Counted from the first letter of the stretch, positions 7,883 through 17,182 are shown. The stretch is DNA of 39,307 bases from Burkholderiales bacterium (GCA_028872015.1 JAGWLO010000032.1:1-39307); one strand, 5' to 3'. Translations and numbers: made by a program. Notes: a model not told the origin generated them from the letters alone.

Positions 7883-10227
7883 ACGCCCCCGATCTGGATT
7901 TCGCCGCCCGCTTCGGCAGCGGCCGCGCGGTGCGTCGCGTCGAGGACCCCGCACTGGTGCAGGGCCAGGGCCGCTTCACCGACGACGTGGCGCCGGCGGG
8001 CCAGCTGTTCGCGCGCTTCGTGCGTTCGACCCAGGCCCATGGCCGCATCGTCGCCATCGATGCCGCGGCCGCGCGCGCGCTGCCCGGCGTGGTGGCGGTG
8101 TACACCGGCGCCGACCTGGCCGCCGCGGGCGTGAAGCCGCTGCCGCCGGCGGCCGGCTTCAAGCGCGCGGACGGCAAGCCCATGAGCCCGCCGCCCAAGC
8201 ACATCCTGGCGCTGGACACGGTGGGCTTCGTGGGCGATGCCGTGGCGCTGGTGGTGGCCGACAGCCGCGCCGCGGCGCGTGCCGCGGCCGACGCGGTGGC
8301 GGTCGAGCTCGAGCCGCTGCCGGCGGTGGCCGATGCCGCCGCGGCGCTGGCGCCGGGCGCGGTGGCGCTGTGGGCCGGTGCCCCGGGCAACGTGGTGGCC
8401 GAGATGGCGCATGGCGACGCTGCCGCGGCGGCTGCCGCATTCGCGCGCGCCCGCCACACGGTGGCGCTGGAGATCTTCAACCAGCGCCTGGCGGCCAGCC
8501 CGATGGAGCCGCGTTCGGTGCTGGCCTACCCGGACGGCGAACGCCTGACGCTGCGCATGTCCAGCCAGATGCCCACCGGCGTGCGCGCCGGCCTGGTCGC
8601 CACGCTGCCCGGCCGCACCGAGGCCAACGTGCGCGTGCTCGTGGGCGACGTCGGCGGCGGCTTCGGCATGAAGACCGGCATCTACCCCGAGGACGTGGCC
8701 GTGGCCTTTGCCGCGCTGCAGCTGCAGCGGCCCGTGAAGTGGCAGGCGGAGCGGCTGGACGACTTCCTCTCGTCCTCGCACGGCCGCGACGTCGTCAGCA
8801 AGGCCGAGCTGGCGCTGGACGACACGGGCCGCGTGCTGGCCCTGCGCGTGCGCTCGTACGCCAACGTCGGCGCCTACCCGGGCGGCGCCGGCATCGCGAT
8901 CCAGCTGCTGATCGGGCCCTGGGTCAGCACCAGCATCTACGACATCCCCACCATCGACCTGCGCCTGTCGGCGGTGCTCACCAACACCGCCCCCACGGGC
9001 GCCTACCGCGGCGCCGGCCGGCCCGAGGCGATCTACCTCATCGAGCGGCTGCTCGACGCGGCGGCCCGCGAGATGGGCCTCGACGGCGCCGAGCTGCGCC
9101 GGCGCAACATGGTGCGGCCCGAGCAGATGCCCTACCGCAACCCGATGGGCCAGGTGTACGACAGCGGCCAGTTCGAGCGCATGCTCGACCAGGGCCTGCA
9201 GCTGGCCGACTGGGCCGGCTACCCGGCACGCCGCGCAGCCTCGCAGGCGCGGGGCAGGCTGCGCGGCCGCGGCATCGCCACCTTCCTCGAATGGACCGGC
9301 GGCAACGCGCTCGAGGAGCAGGTGCAGGTGCGCATCACCGGCGACGGCTTCGTCGAGCTGACCTCGGCCACGATGCCGATGGGGCAGGGCATCGCCACCA
9401 GCTACGCGCAGCTGGCGGTGGACGTGTTCGGCGTCTCGATCGACCGCATCCGCATCCTGCAGGGCGACACCGACCGGGCCAACGGCTTCGGCAGCGCCGG
9501 CAGCCGCTCGCTGTTCACCGGCGGGGCGGCCGTGCACGTGGCCTCGCAGAACGCGGTGCTCAAGGCCACCGACCTGGCGGCCCAGGCGCTGGAGGCCCCG
9601 GCGGCCGACATCGAATACGTGGCCGGCCGCTTCCGCGTCGCCGGCACCGACCTGGGCATCGGCCTGTTCGAGCTGGCGGCGCGCCAGGGCGGCGGCGTGA
9701 TCCGGGCCGAGGGCGGGGCCAAGGCCGGCGCCGCCACCTGGCCCAACGCCTGCCACGTGTGCGAGGTCGAGATCGACCCCGCCACGGGCCAGGTCGAGAT
9801 CGTGGCCTACGCCTCGGTCAACGACATCGGTCGCATCGTCAACCCGATGATCGTGCAGGCCCAGGTGGAAGGCGGCGCGGTGCAGGGCATCGGCCAGGCG
9901 CTGTGCGAGCGCGTGGCCTACGACGACGAGGGCCAGCTGCTCAGCGCCAGCTTCATGGACTACGCGCTGCCGCACGCCGATGTCTTCCGCGGCTTCAAGA
10001 CCGCGTTCGACCAGAGCGTGCCCTGCCTGACCAACACGCTGGGCGCCAAGGGCGTGGGCGAGCTGGGCACCATCGGCGCCACGCCGGCGGTGGTCAACGC
10101 GGTGGTCGATGCGCTGGCCCAGGCCGGCCAGGGCCGCGCCGCCGAGCAGGTGCAGATGCCGCTGACGGCCGAGACCGTGTGGCGCGCGCTGCGCGGCCAG
10201 TACCCGGCGGTGCGGCTGCCGGGCTGA
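7879..10227 (+). CDS. Molybdopterin-binding large subunit, form II CoxL/aldehyde oxidase type
   Basis: A 782-residue catalytic subunit that binds the molybdenum-cytosine-dinucleotide-type cofactor and hydroxylates an aldehyde or aromatic heterocycle. Residues 375-381 read AYRGAGR, the signature of form II CoxL-like proteins. True CO dehydrogenase (form I) has AYRCSFR, so CO oxidation is unlikely. Other landmarks are GGGFGMK near 260-265 and the catalytic Glu728 in [10 protein letters not shown]. The ATG at 7879 overlaps the small-subunit stop (ATGA). The N-terminal region [18 protein letters not shown] is the standard beginning of the family. The substrate cannot be read from sequence. The next plus-strand gene is 215 bases away and unrelated, so the enzyme lacks a neighbouring FAD subunit. 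Confidence 0.93.
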   Translation: MNAPDLDFAARFGSGRAVRRVEDPALVQGQGRFTDDVAPAGQLFARFVRSTQAHGRIVAIDAAAARALPGVVAVYTGADLAAAGVKPLPPAAGFKRADGKPMSPPPKHILALDTVGFVGDAVALVVADSRAAARAAADAVAVELEPLPAVADAAAALAPGAVALWAGAPGNVVAEMAHGDAAAAAAAFARARHTVALEIFNQRLAASPMEPRSVLAYPDGERLTLRMSSQMPTGVRAGLVATLPGRTEANVRVLVGDVGGGFGMKTGIYPEDVAVAFAALQLQRPVKWQAERLDDFLSSSHGRDVVSKAELALDDTGRVLALRVRSYANVGAYPGGAGIAIQLLIGPWVSTSIYDIPTIDLRLSAVLTNTAPTGAYRGAGRPEAIYLIERLLDAAAREMGLDGAELRRRNMVRPEQMPYRNPMGQVYDSGQFERMLDQGLQLADWAGYPARRAASQARGRLRGRGIATFLEWTGGNALEEQVQVRITGDGFVELTSATMPMGQGIATSYAQLAVDVFGVSIDRIRILQGDTDRANGFGSAGSRSLFTGGAAVHVASQNAVLKATDLAAQALEAPAADIEYVAGRFRVAGTDLGIGLFELAARQGGGVIRAEGGAKAGAATWPNACHVCEVEIDPATGQVEIVAYASVNDIGRIVNPMIVQAQVEGGAVQGIGQALCERVAYDDEGQLLSASFMDYALPHADVFRGFKTAFDQSVPCLTNTLGAKGVGELGTIGATPAVVNAVVDALAQAGQGRAAEQVQMPLTAETVWRALRGQYPAVRLPG

Positions 10228-10304
10228 CGCGGCCCCGGTGCTGGCTGGGCCGCACCGGGTTTGACGGGCCGCCGGGCCGCCGGGCGGAGGTGCCGGTGTC
10301 GCCT

Positions 10305-10318
10305 TGAAATCGCTTTCG
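10305..10318. promoter_or_regulatory. LacI-family operator-like palindrome 1
   Basis: TGAAATCGCTTTCG has a CG centre with GAAA/TTTC arms and one mismatched pair, the usual form of operators of LacI/GalR-family sugar repressors. It is 138 bases before the TonB-receptor start and 57 bases, centre to centre, from a second such site. No LacI-type gene is in the window, so the regulator would be elsewhere. Confidence 0.5.
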
Positions 10319-10330
10319 GGTTAGCGAGGA

Positions 10331-10359
10331 TTGTGGTTATTCATCGAATTTCGAATACT
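10331..10359 (+). promoter_or_regulatory. Possible sigma-70 promoter of the glucan locus
   Basis: TTGTGG at 10331-10336 and AATACT at 10354-10359 are separated by 17 bases in the only AT-richer stretch of this gap. Matches to consensus are modest (3/6 and 4/6). Its position between the two operator-like palindromes makes it a reasonable candidate, with the downstream operator at the expected transcription start. Confidence 0.35.
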
Positions 10360-10361
10360 CC

Positions 10362-10375
10362 TGAAAGCGCTTGCA
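10362..10375. promoter_or_regulatory. LacI-family operator-like palindrome 2
   Basis: TGAAAGCGCTTGCA is a CG-centred 14-base palindrome with a single mismatched pair, very close to the TGAAAGCGCTTTCA form seen for many LacI/GalR-type repressors. It lies just downstream of a candidate -10 box, where a bound repressor would block transcription of the TonB-receptor gene. Confidence 0.6.
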
Positions 10376-10442
10376 AAAAAAGAAGCGGGCCCCGATGCCG
10401 CAGCCTGGCTGCCGATGCCTCAACGTTGACTGGAGACAACCG

Positions 10443-13400
10443 ATGAAGCCCAAGACCTTTCCCCGGCGGGATGCTGCCGCCCCCGTGTCCTTGTGCCTGA
10501 ACGCCGTGGCGGCCGCCTGTGCGATGGCACTGGCCGCCGGCTCGGCCCAGGCGCAGCAGGCCCAGGCCGCCGCGGCGCCGGCTTCGGCGGCCTCCGCGTC
10601 GGCCGCCGGGGGCGCGGGGTCGGTCGTGGTCGTGACCGGCTTCCGGCACTCGATCGAGAGCTCGATCGCGACCAAGCGCGAGTCGAACTCGATCGTGGAG
10701 GTGGTCTCGGCCGAGGACATTGGCAAGCTGCCCGACTCGAGCATCGCCGAGTCGCTGGCCCGGCTGCCGGGCCTGACCGGGCAGCGCGGCGCCGACGGCC
10801 GGGTCAACGTGATCTCGATCCGTGGCCTGTCGCCGGCCTTCTCGGGCGTGCTGCTGAACGGGCGCGAGATGGTCAGCTCCAACGACGGCCGGGCGGTGGA
10901 ATACGACCAGTTCCCCTCGGAGCTGATCAGTTCGGCCGTCGTCTACAAGACGCCGAATGCCGCCCTGATCGGCCAGGGGCTGTCGGGCACGGTGGACATG
11001 ATGACGCGCCGCCCGCTCGACACCCGCGTCCGCGAGGTCGCGCTCAACGCGCGCCTGGAAGCCAACTCGAACGGCACCCAGGTGCCCGGCGTCGCCAGCC
11101 CGATCGGCAAGCGCGTCAGCGCCTCGTACGTGAACCAGTTCGCCGACAACACGATCGGTCTCGCGGTGGGCTTCGCGCATCTGGAATCGACCACGCAGCT
11201 GAAGCTCGAAGAGCTCGACCAGTATGGCGACTACTCGGTCTACGGCCTGCCCGTCAACGGCATTCCGAACTCGCTGTTCCAGGCGCCGAGCGTGTCCTGG
11301 GGGCCGACCAGCAAGGCCATGTTGCCGATGTTCTGGACCGGCTCGCAGTCGACGAAGAAGAACACCCGTGACGGCCTGATGGCGGTGCTGGAGTACAAGC
11401 CGAACAAGGATCTGCACAGCCAGCTCGACCTCTACTACTCGAAGTTCGACACCCACGAGGTCGGCGGCAAGCTGACCGTCAACCAGTTCGCGCAGTGGGG
11501 CGGCGCGGCGGCCAACCTGACGAACGTGGGCACGACGCAGATCGGCCAGAACACCTTCGCCACCAGCGCCACCGACAGCGCGCTGCCGACGACGACGACC
11601 AACTACGACACCAGGCGGCGCGACAGGATCTCGGCGCTGGGCTGGAACACCTCGCTGAAGTTCGCCGACAAGTGGACGGCGGTCTCCGACCTGAGCTACT
11701 CGCGAGACGTCCGTGACGAGAAGTACCAGGAGGTCTACGCCGGCCCCTGGAGCATCGCGAACAACAACTGGACCTACGGCCCCTTCAGCTGGAACGTGCC
11801 GGTCGACGGCGGGCCGCAGTCGTTCACGCCGCTGCAGCCGGGATTCCTGTCCGACGCGAACGCGATCAAGTTCGGCGACGAGGCCGGCTTCAACTACGTG
11901 CCCGGCGAGCCGCGCTGGACCGGCGTGATCCGCAATCCCCACGTCACCGACACGATCAAGACCTTCCGCCTGTCCCTCAAGCGCTCGCTCGACCAAGGCA
12001 TCTTCAGCGCCGTCACTGGCGGCCTGAACTACACCCAGCGCGACAAGACCGTCTCCAGCAACGAGACCCGGCTGCTGATGCCGGTCGATGCGAACGGCAA
12101 CAACATCCGCGATATCCCGGCCGGCGCGGTGCTTTCGCCGCTGAACATGTCGTGGATGGGCGTGCCGCAGTTCATCCGGCTCGACGTGCCCTACCTCGTC
12201 GCCTCGGGCACGCTCAGCCTGAAGCCGGCCGAGCTGGAACTGAAGGCCAACGACTCGGGCGTGCACGAGAAGGTCACCACGGCGTACGCGATGCTCGACA
12301 TCGACACCGCGCTGGCCAACGTGCCGATCCGGGGCAACATCGGCGTCCAGGCGATCCACACCCAGCAGAACTCCACCGGCTGGGAATACCGCGGCAACAA
12401 CGACAACGTCGACTTCAGCCTGCTGTACGCCCGCAACGGCGGCACCAGCTACAACGACCTGCTGCCGAGCATGAATCTGGTGGCCGAATGGCGGCCCGAC
12501 CTGATCACACGTTTCGGCTGGGGCATCGCCACCGCGCGGCCGGCGATCAACGACATGCGCGCCGGCACGAGCACGCCCACCGTCGATACCAAGCCCGGGC
12601 CCAACCAGGGCTACTGGTCGACCGCCTATGCCGGCAACCCCAACCTGAAGCCCTGGAAGGCGGTCGCCCTCGACCTGTCGATCGAGAAGTACTTCGGCAA
12701 GCGCAGCTACGTATCGGTGGCCGCGTTCAACAAGCGGCTGACCAGCTACATCACGTATGGCGACAGTGCCCGTGACAACTCGGCCATTCCGCTGCCGCCC
12801 CAGGCGGCCGGCATCACCGTGCAGCAGTACGGCCCGGTGTTCCAGCCGCTCAATGGCCACGGGGGTCGTGTCGAGGGCTTCGAGTTCGCGGTCTCGCTCG
12901 AAGGCGCGCTGCTGACGCCGGCGCTCGACGGCTTCGGCGTCGTCTTCAGCGCCACCAAGCTGAACAGCTCGATCCGCGACCAGAAGGTGGACCAGAACTC
13001 CAACCAGGTGATCGCGGGCTCGTCGACCTCGATCAACGGGCTGTCGGGGATCTCGAACAACCTGACCTTCTACTACGAGAACTACGGCTTTTCTGCCCGC
13101 ATCAGCCAGCGCTACCGGTCGGCGTTCACGGCCACCACGCGCGACATCTTCTTCCGGCCCACCACCCGCTCGCAGGGCGCCGACAAGGTGGTCGACATGC
13201 AGCTCGGCTACGCCTTCGACGACGCCAGTCCGCTGAAGGGGGTGTCGCTGATGTTGCAGGTCAACAACCTGACCAACACCTACACCCGCAATTACAAGAC
13301 GCCGGGCAACCTCGACGTGCCGGATCCGACCCAGCTGATCCCGAACTACACCTACGAGTTCGGACGCCAGACCCTGGCCGGTGTGAACTACAAGTTCTGA
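10443..13400 (+). CDS. TonB-dependent receptor, oligosaccharide type
   Basis: A 985-residue outer-membrane transporter that takes up ligands using TonB energy. A signal peptide covers about residues 1-37, ending SAQA. The plug domain follows, with SVVVVTGFRHSIESSIATKR and EDIGKLPDSSIAESLARLPG, the pattern of the Xanthomonas/Caulobacter-type receptors for plant and algal oligosaccharides. The remainder is beta-barrel and ends in Phe (GVNYKF), as expected for outer-membrane insertion. GGAG seven bases before the ATG fixes the start. As first gene of the eight-gene locus with GH16 and GH1 enzymes, it most likely imports beta-glucan fragments. Two LacI-type operator-like sites precede it, suggesting induction by the sugar. 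Confidence 0.93.
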   Translation: MKPKTFPRRDAAAPVSLCLNAVAAACAMALAAGSAQAQQAQAAAAPASAASASAAGGAGSVVVVTGFRHSIESSIATKRESNSIVEVVSAEDIGKLPDSSIAESLARLPGLTGQRGADGRVNVISIRGLSPAFSGVLLNGREMVSSNDGRAVEYDQFPSELISSAVVYKTPNAALIGQGLSGTVDMMTRRPLDTRVREVALNARLEANSNGTQVPGVASPIGKRVSASYVNQFADNTIGLAVGFAHLESTTQLKLEELDQYGDYSVYGLPVNGIPNSLFQAPSVSWGPTSKAMLPMFWTGSQSTKKNTRDGLMAVLEYKPNKDLHSQLDLYYSKFDTHEVGGKLTVNQFAQWGGAAANLTNVGTTQIGQNTFATSATDSALPTTTTNYDTRRRDRISALGWNTSLKFADKWTAVSDLSYSRDVRDEKYQEVYAGPWSIANNNWTYGPFSWNVPVDGGPQSFTPLQPGFLSDANAIKFGDEAGFNYVPGEPRWTGVIRNPHVTDTIKTFRLSLKRSLDQGIFSAVTGGLNYTQRDKTVSSNETRLLMPVDANGNNIRDIPAGAVLSPLNMSWMGVPQFIRLDVPYLVASGTLSLKPAELELKANDSGVHEKVTTAYAMLDIDTALANVPIRGNIGVQAIHTQQNSTGWEYRGNNDNVDFSLLYARNGGTSYNDLLPSMNLVAEWRPDLITRFGWGIATARPAINDMRAGTSTPTVDTKPGPNQGYWSTAYAGNPNLKPWKAVALDLSIEKYFGKRSYVSVAAFNKRLTSYITYGDSARDNSAIPLPPQAAGITVQQYGPVFQPLNGHGGRVEGFEFAVSLEGALLTPALDGFGVVFSATKLNSSIRDQKVDQNSNQVIAGSSTSINGLSGISNNLTFYYENYGFSARISQRYRSAFTATTRDIFFRPTTRSQGADKVVDMQLGYAFDDASPLKGVSLMLQVNNLTNTYTRNYKTPGNLDVPDPTQLIPNYTYEFGRQTLAGVNYKF

Positions 13401-13418
13401 CCCCGCGGGCCCGCCATG

Positions 13419-13442
13419 CCCCCGTCGACGCGTCGACGGGGG
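13419..13442. repeat. 24-base perfect palindrome (hairpin 1)
   Basis: A GC-rich perfect palindrome begins 19 bases after the receptor stop, with arms CCCCCGTCGACG and CGTCGACGGGGG. In RNA it would form a very stable hairpin. It immediately precedes a second hairpin. There is no T-run, so it does not look like a simple intrinsic terminator. Possible roles are 3'-end stabilisation of the receptor mRNA or partial termination within the operon. Confidence 0.7.
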
Positions 13443-13467
13443 TGTCGCCCCGCGTGCCGGGGCGACA
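13443..13467. repeat. Perfect 10-bp hairpin with 5-base loop (hairpin 2)
   Basis: TGTCGCCCCG and its exact complement CGGGGCGACA flank the loop CGTGC. It abuts hairpin 1 with no gap and ends 36 bases before the halogenase start. Like hairpin 1 it lacks a following T-run. Together the two fill about half of the 103-base gap. Confidence 0.7.
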
Positions 13468-13503
13468 TGATCGCGCCATGTTCAGCTCGAGGGCCGTCAC
13501 ATC

Positions 13504-15015
13504 ATGATTCCCGAACCGGTGCGCAACATCGTGATCGTCGGCGGCGGCACTGCCGGCTGGATGACCGCCGCGGCCCTGGCCAAGGTACTCGAGGGCGGCT
13601 GCCGCATCCGGCTCGTCGAATCCGATGCCATCGGCACCATCGGCGTCGGCGAGGCGACGATCCCGCACATCGCCGATTTCAACCGCGCGCTCGGCATCGA
13701 CGAGGACGAGTTCATGCGCGCCACGCAGGGCACGTTCAAGCTCGGCATCGAATTCGTGGACTGGGGCGCGATCGGCGACCGCTACATCCATGGCTTCGGC
13801 TTCGTCGGGCAGGCCACGCAGGCCTTGCCGTTTCACCATTTCTGGCTGCGCATGGCGCAGCTCGGCAAGGCGGGCCGGCTCGAGGACTACTCGATCAACA
13901 CGGCCGCGCCCCGCCACGCCAAGTTCATGCGCGCGCGCAAGGACATGCCGGGCTCGCCGGTCGCCGACATCTCGCACGCCTTCCACTTCGATGCCGGCCT
14001 GTACGCCCGCTTCCTGCGCGGCTACGCCGAGCAGCGCGGGGTGGTGCGCACCGAGGGCCAGATCGCGCGGGTGCTGCAGCGCGAGCCCGACGGCTACATC
14101 GAGGCGCTGGTGATGGAGGGCGGCGAGCGCATCGCGGGGGACTTCTACATCGACTGCTCGGGCCTGCGGGGCCTGCTCATCGAGCAGACGCTGCACGCCG
14201 GCTTCGACGACTGGTCGCACTGGCTGCCGGTCGACCGCGCGCTGGCGGTGCCCTGCGAGCCGGCGGGGCCGCTGCTGCCGATGACCCGATCGACCGCCCA
14301 TGCCGCCGGCTGGCAATGGCGCATCCCGCTGCAGCACCGCACCGGCAACGGCCACATCTACTGCAGCAGCTTCATGGCCCAGGACGAAGCGGCCGACATC
14401 CTGCTGCGCAACCTCGACGGCAAGGCGCTGGCCGACCCGCGGCCGCTGGCGTTCAAGACCGGGCGGCGCAAGACCTTCTGGGACCGCAACTGCGTCGCCG
14501 TGGGTCTGTCCAGCGGCTTCCTGGAACCGCTGGAATCGACCAGCATCCATCTCGTCAACACCGCCATCTCGCGCCTGCTGACCTTCTTCCCGCACCGGGG
14601 GTTCGACGCCGCCGACATCGCCGAATACAACGCGCTCACGCACTGGGAGTACGAGCGCATCCGCGACTTCCTGGTGCTGCACTACAAGGCCACCGAGCGC
14701 GACGATTCCGAGTTCTGGAACTACTGCCGCACGATGCCGGTGCCCGACACGCTGCAGCGCAAGATCGACCTCTTCCGCAGCAACGGGCGCGTGTTCCGCG
14801 ACGGCATGGAGCTGTTCGCCGAGCCGAGCTGGCTGCAGGTGATGATCGGCCAGCGCATCGTGCCGCGGGCCTACCACCCCTTCGCCGACCTGCGGCCCGA
14901 GGCCGAGGTCGAGGCCTACGTGGCCAACGTCGCCCAGGTCATCGCCAAGTGCGTCCAGGTGATGCCGACGCAGGCCGAGTACATCGCCGAGCACTGCGCG
15001 GCCAGCCCGCGATGA
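13504..15015 (+). CDS. Flavin-dependent tryptophan-halogenase-family protein
   Basis: A 503-residue FAD-binding protein of the tryptophan halogenase family, whose characterised members use FADH2, oxygen and halide to halogenate indole-type compounds. All hallmark motifs are present: dinucleotide-binding GGGTAGW at 13-19, Lys79 at the same number as the catalytic lysine of PrnA, WQWRIP at 270-275 (the WxWxIP motif) and EPLEST at 341-346. It sits between a TonB receptor and a sugar ABC importer, and no flavin reductase lies nearby. Halogenase-like genes beside TonB receptors are known in Xanthomonas and Caulobacter relatives, but their substrate in such loci is unclear. The stop overlaps the next start (ATGA). 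The true substrate here is unknown. Confidence 0.9.
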   Translation: MIPEPVRNIVIVGGGTAGWMTAAALAKVLEGGCRIRLVESDAIGTIGVGEATIPHIADFNRALGIDEDEFMRATQGTFKLGIEFVDWGAIGDRYIHGFGFVGQATQALPFHHFWLRMAQLGKAGRLEDYSINTAAPRHAKFMRARKDMPGSPVADISHAFHFDAGLYARFLRGYAEQRGVVRTEGQIARVLQREPDGYIEALVMEGGERIAGDFYIDCSGLRGLLIEQTLHAGFDDWSHWLPVDRALAVPCEPAGPLLPMTRSTAHAAGWQWRIPLQHRTGNGHIYCSSFMAQDEAADILLRNLDGKALADPRPLAFKTGRRKTFWDRNCVAVGLSSGFLEPLESTSIHLVNTAISRLLTFFPHRGFDAADIAEYNALTHWEYERIRDFLVLHYKATERDDSEFWNYCRTMPVPDTLQRKIDLFRSNGRVFRDGMELFAEPSWLQVMIGQRIVPRAYHPFADLRPEAEVEAYVANVAQVIAKCVQVMPTQAEYIAEHCAASPR

Positions 15016-16274
15016 CGGCGCCCTCGGCCGCGCGGCGCGCCTGGCTGGCGGTGGGGCTCGGGGCCGCGCTGCCCGTGCGGGCGGGCGCGCGCAGAACGCT
15101 CAGCGTCGCGGCCTACCCGTTGGTCGACGAGATCGTGAAGGCCGCGCTGCCGCGCTGGCGGCAGCGCCATCCCGACGTCCACGTCGAGGTCGTGAGCCGG
15201 CAGTACGCCGACCACCACACGGCGATGACGACGGCGCTGTCGACCTCGGTCTACCTGCCCGACGTGATGGCGCTGGAGTCGAGCTATGTCGGCCGCTTTT
15301 CGCAGGGCACCGGTCTCGGTGACCTGTCGCAGCCGCCGTACCGCGCCGATCTGCTGCGCGAGCGCTTCGTGCCCTTCGCCTACGACCAAACCGTCAATTC
15401 GCGCGGCGAGGTCACGGCCGTGCCCACCGACATCGGACCGGGCACGCTGCTGTACCGCGAGGACCTGCTGGCCAAGGCCGGCCTGACGGCGGCGGATCTC
15501 GCGCCCTCGTGGGACGCCTACGTCGAAGCCGGCATCCGGCTCAAGGCGGCCACGGGCGCCTACCTGATCGGCAACGCGCAGACCCTCAAGGACATCGTGA
15601 TGCGCACCGGCATCCGGCCCGGCGAGGGGATGTACTTCGACCGCGACTCGCGGGTGCTGGTCCAGGAGCCGCGCTTCGTGCGCGCGTTCGAGCTCGCGCG
15701 CAAGCTCCGGCGGCACGGCCTGGACGCCCGCGTCAACGCCTGGTCCAACGAATGGGCCGAGGGCTTCCGCCGCGGCACGCTCGCGACCGAACTGTCGGGC
15801 GCCTGGATGGTCGGGCAGATGGCCAACTGGGTGGCGCCGGACACGCGCGGGCGCTGGCGCGCCGCCCAGCTGCCCGAGAGCACCTTCGTCAGCTACGGCG
15901 GCACGTTCTACGCCATGCCGCGCCGCGCAGCGGCCGAGAACAAGGCGCTGGCCTGGGAGCTGATCGAGCTGCTCACGCTCGACCGCCGGCAGCAGCTCGC
16001 GGCCTTCAAGGACCAGGACGCGTTCCCGGCCCTGCTCGAAGCCTTCGACGATCCGTTCTTTGCCGAGCCCATGCCGTTCCTGGGCGGCGAGCCGGCGCGC
16101 CGGCTGTGGCGCGACGCGGCCCGCCGCATCACGGCCCGGCGTGTGCACAAGCAGGACAACTTCGCCGACGAGGTGGTCAGCACCGAGCTGGACAACGTGC
16201 TCGACCACGACAAGCCCATCGAGCAGGCGCTGGCCGATGCCTACCGCCTGCTCGAGCACCGGGCCCACCGCTGA
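15012..16274 (+). CDS. ABC transporter sugar-binding protein
   Basis: A 420-residue periplasmic binding protein of the bacterial extracellular solute-binding family 1 (MalE-like) type. The N-terminus (ARRAWLAVGLGAALPVRAGA) is a signal sequence with a twin arginine before the hydrophobic core, so Tat export is possible, and no lipobox is seen. Mature features include AAYPLVDEIVKAALPRW, the PDVMALESSYVGRF segment and GTLATELSGAWMVGQMANW. The ATG overlaps the halogenase stop, and the TGA of this gene overlaps the permease ATG by one base. The following permeases and the GH1/GH16 enzymes suggest beta-gluco-oligosaccharides as ligand. This is inference. Confidence 0.9.
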   Translation: MTAPSAARRAWLAVGLGAALPVRAGARRTLSVAAYPLVDEIVKAALPRWRQRHPDVHVEVVSRQYADHHTAMTTALSTSVYLPDVMALESSYVGRFSQGTGLGDLSQPPYRADLLRERFVPFAYDQTVNSRGEVTAVPTDIGPGTLLYREDLLAKAGLTAADLAPSWDAYVEAGIRLKAATGAYLIGNAQTLKDIVMRTGIRPGEGMYFDRDSRVLVQEPRFVRAFELARKLRRHGLDARVNAWSNEWAEGFRRGTLATELSGAWMVGQMANWVAPDTRGRWRAAQLPESTFVSYGGTFYAMPRRAAAENKALAWELIELLTLDRRQQLAAFKDQDAFPALLEAFDDPFFAEPMPFLGGEPARRLWRDAARRITARRVHKQDNFADEVVSTELDNVLDHDKPIEQALADAYRLLEHRAHR

Positions 16275-17182
16275 TGCGCCTGCCTGCCGCCCTGCGCCTG
16301 TCGCCCCGCTGGGCGCCCTATGTCTTCATCAGCCCGTTCCTGGTGCTGTTCGCGGTCTTTGGCGTGTTCCCGCTCGGCTTCTCGCTCTACCTCGCCTTCC
16401 ACAGCTGGGAGCCGACGAGCGGCCTGGGCGCGATGCACTGGGTGGGGCTGGACAACTTCACGTTCGCCCTCGGCGACGAATGGTTCTGGAAATCGCTGAA
16501 GAACACCGCCTGGCTGGCGCTGGCCTCGGGCGCGCCGCAGCACCTGGTGGCGATCCCGCTGGCGGTGTTCATCCACCAGTCCTTCAAGCGTCTGCGCAAC
16601 GCCGTCGTCGGCGCCTACTTCCTGCCCTACATCACCTCGACCGTCGCGATCGCGATCATGTTCAGCTCGCTGTTCTCGACCGACTACGGCCTCGTCAACG
16701 CCGGCCTGCACGGGCTGTTCGGCATCCCGCACATCGACTGGCTGGGCCAGCCCGCCACGATCAAGCCGGCCATCGCGCTCATCGTGTTCTGGCGCTACCT
16801 CGGCTTCAACGTCGTGCTCTACCTGGCTGCGCTGCAGACGATCCCGAAGGAGCTGTACGAGGCCGCGACGATGGACGGCGCGGGGCGCTGGCAGCAGTTC
16901 TGGGCCATCACGCTGCCCAGCCTGAAGCCGATGATCTATTTCGGCGTCACGCTCAGCGTCATCGGCGGCCTGCAGCTGTTCGAGGAGCCCTTCATCCTCA
17001 CGGGGGGCCGGGGCGGCGCCGACCAGTCGGGGATGACCGCGGCGATCTACCTCTACCGCATGGCCTTCGACTTCAACGACTTCGGCGGCGCGAGCGCGAT
17101 GTCGTGGCTGCTCTTCGTCGTCGTCGCGGTGCTGACCTGGCTCACCAACCGCGCCTTCCGCCCGCGCGGGGCCCCGGCATGA
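16274..17182 (+). CDS. ABC sugar permease, MalF type
   Basis: A 302-residue inner-membrane permease with about six membrane helices. The cytoplasmic loop that contacts the ATPase has the EAA motif (ELYEAATMDGAGRWQQFW). The N-terminus APYVFISPFLVLFAVFGVFPLGFSLYLAF is the usual first helix of MalF/UgpA-type permeases. Its start codon shares one base with the stop of the binding-protein gene, and its stop overlaps the next permease start (ATGA), showing tight coupling. It forms a heterodimer with the next gene product. Confidence 0.95.
   Translation: MRLPAALRLSPRWAPYVFISPFLVLFAVFGVFPLGFSLYLAFHSWEPTSGLGAMHWVGLDNFTFALGDEWFWKSLKNTAWLALASGAPQHLVAIPLAVFIHQSFKRLRNAVVGAYFLPYITSTVAIAIMFSSLFSTDYGLVNAGLHGLFGIPHIDWLGQPATIKPAIALIVFWRYLGFNVVLYLAALQTIPKELYEAATMDGAGRWQQFWAITLPSLKPMIYFGVTLSVIGGLQLFEEPFILTGGRGGADQSGMTAAIYLYRMAFDFNDFGGASAMSWLLFVVVAVLTWLTNRAFRPRGAPA

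Noticed and set aside
7879..10227. CO dehydrogenase (coxL) for the molybdenum enzyme.
   Set aside because: The active-site loop is AYRGAGR, not AYRCSFR, and no coxM is present.
10341..12860. Minus-strand open frame of about 840 codons opposite the TonB receptor.
   Set aside because: Shadow frame. The plus strand has a signal peptide, plug motifs and a proper C-terminal Phe.
13419..13467. Intrinsic terminator after the TonB receptor.
   Set aside because: Strong stems but no T-run on either strand, so I list them as hairpins and leave function open.
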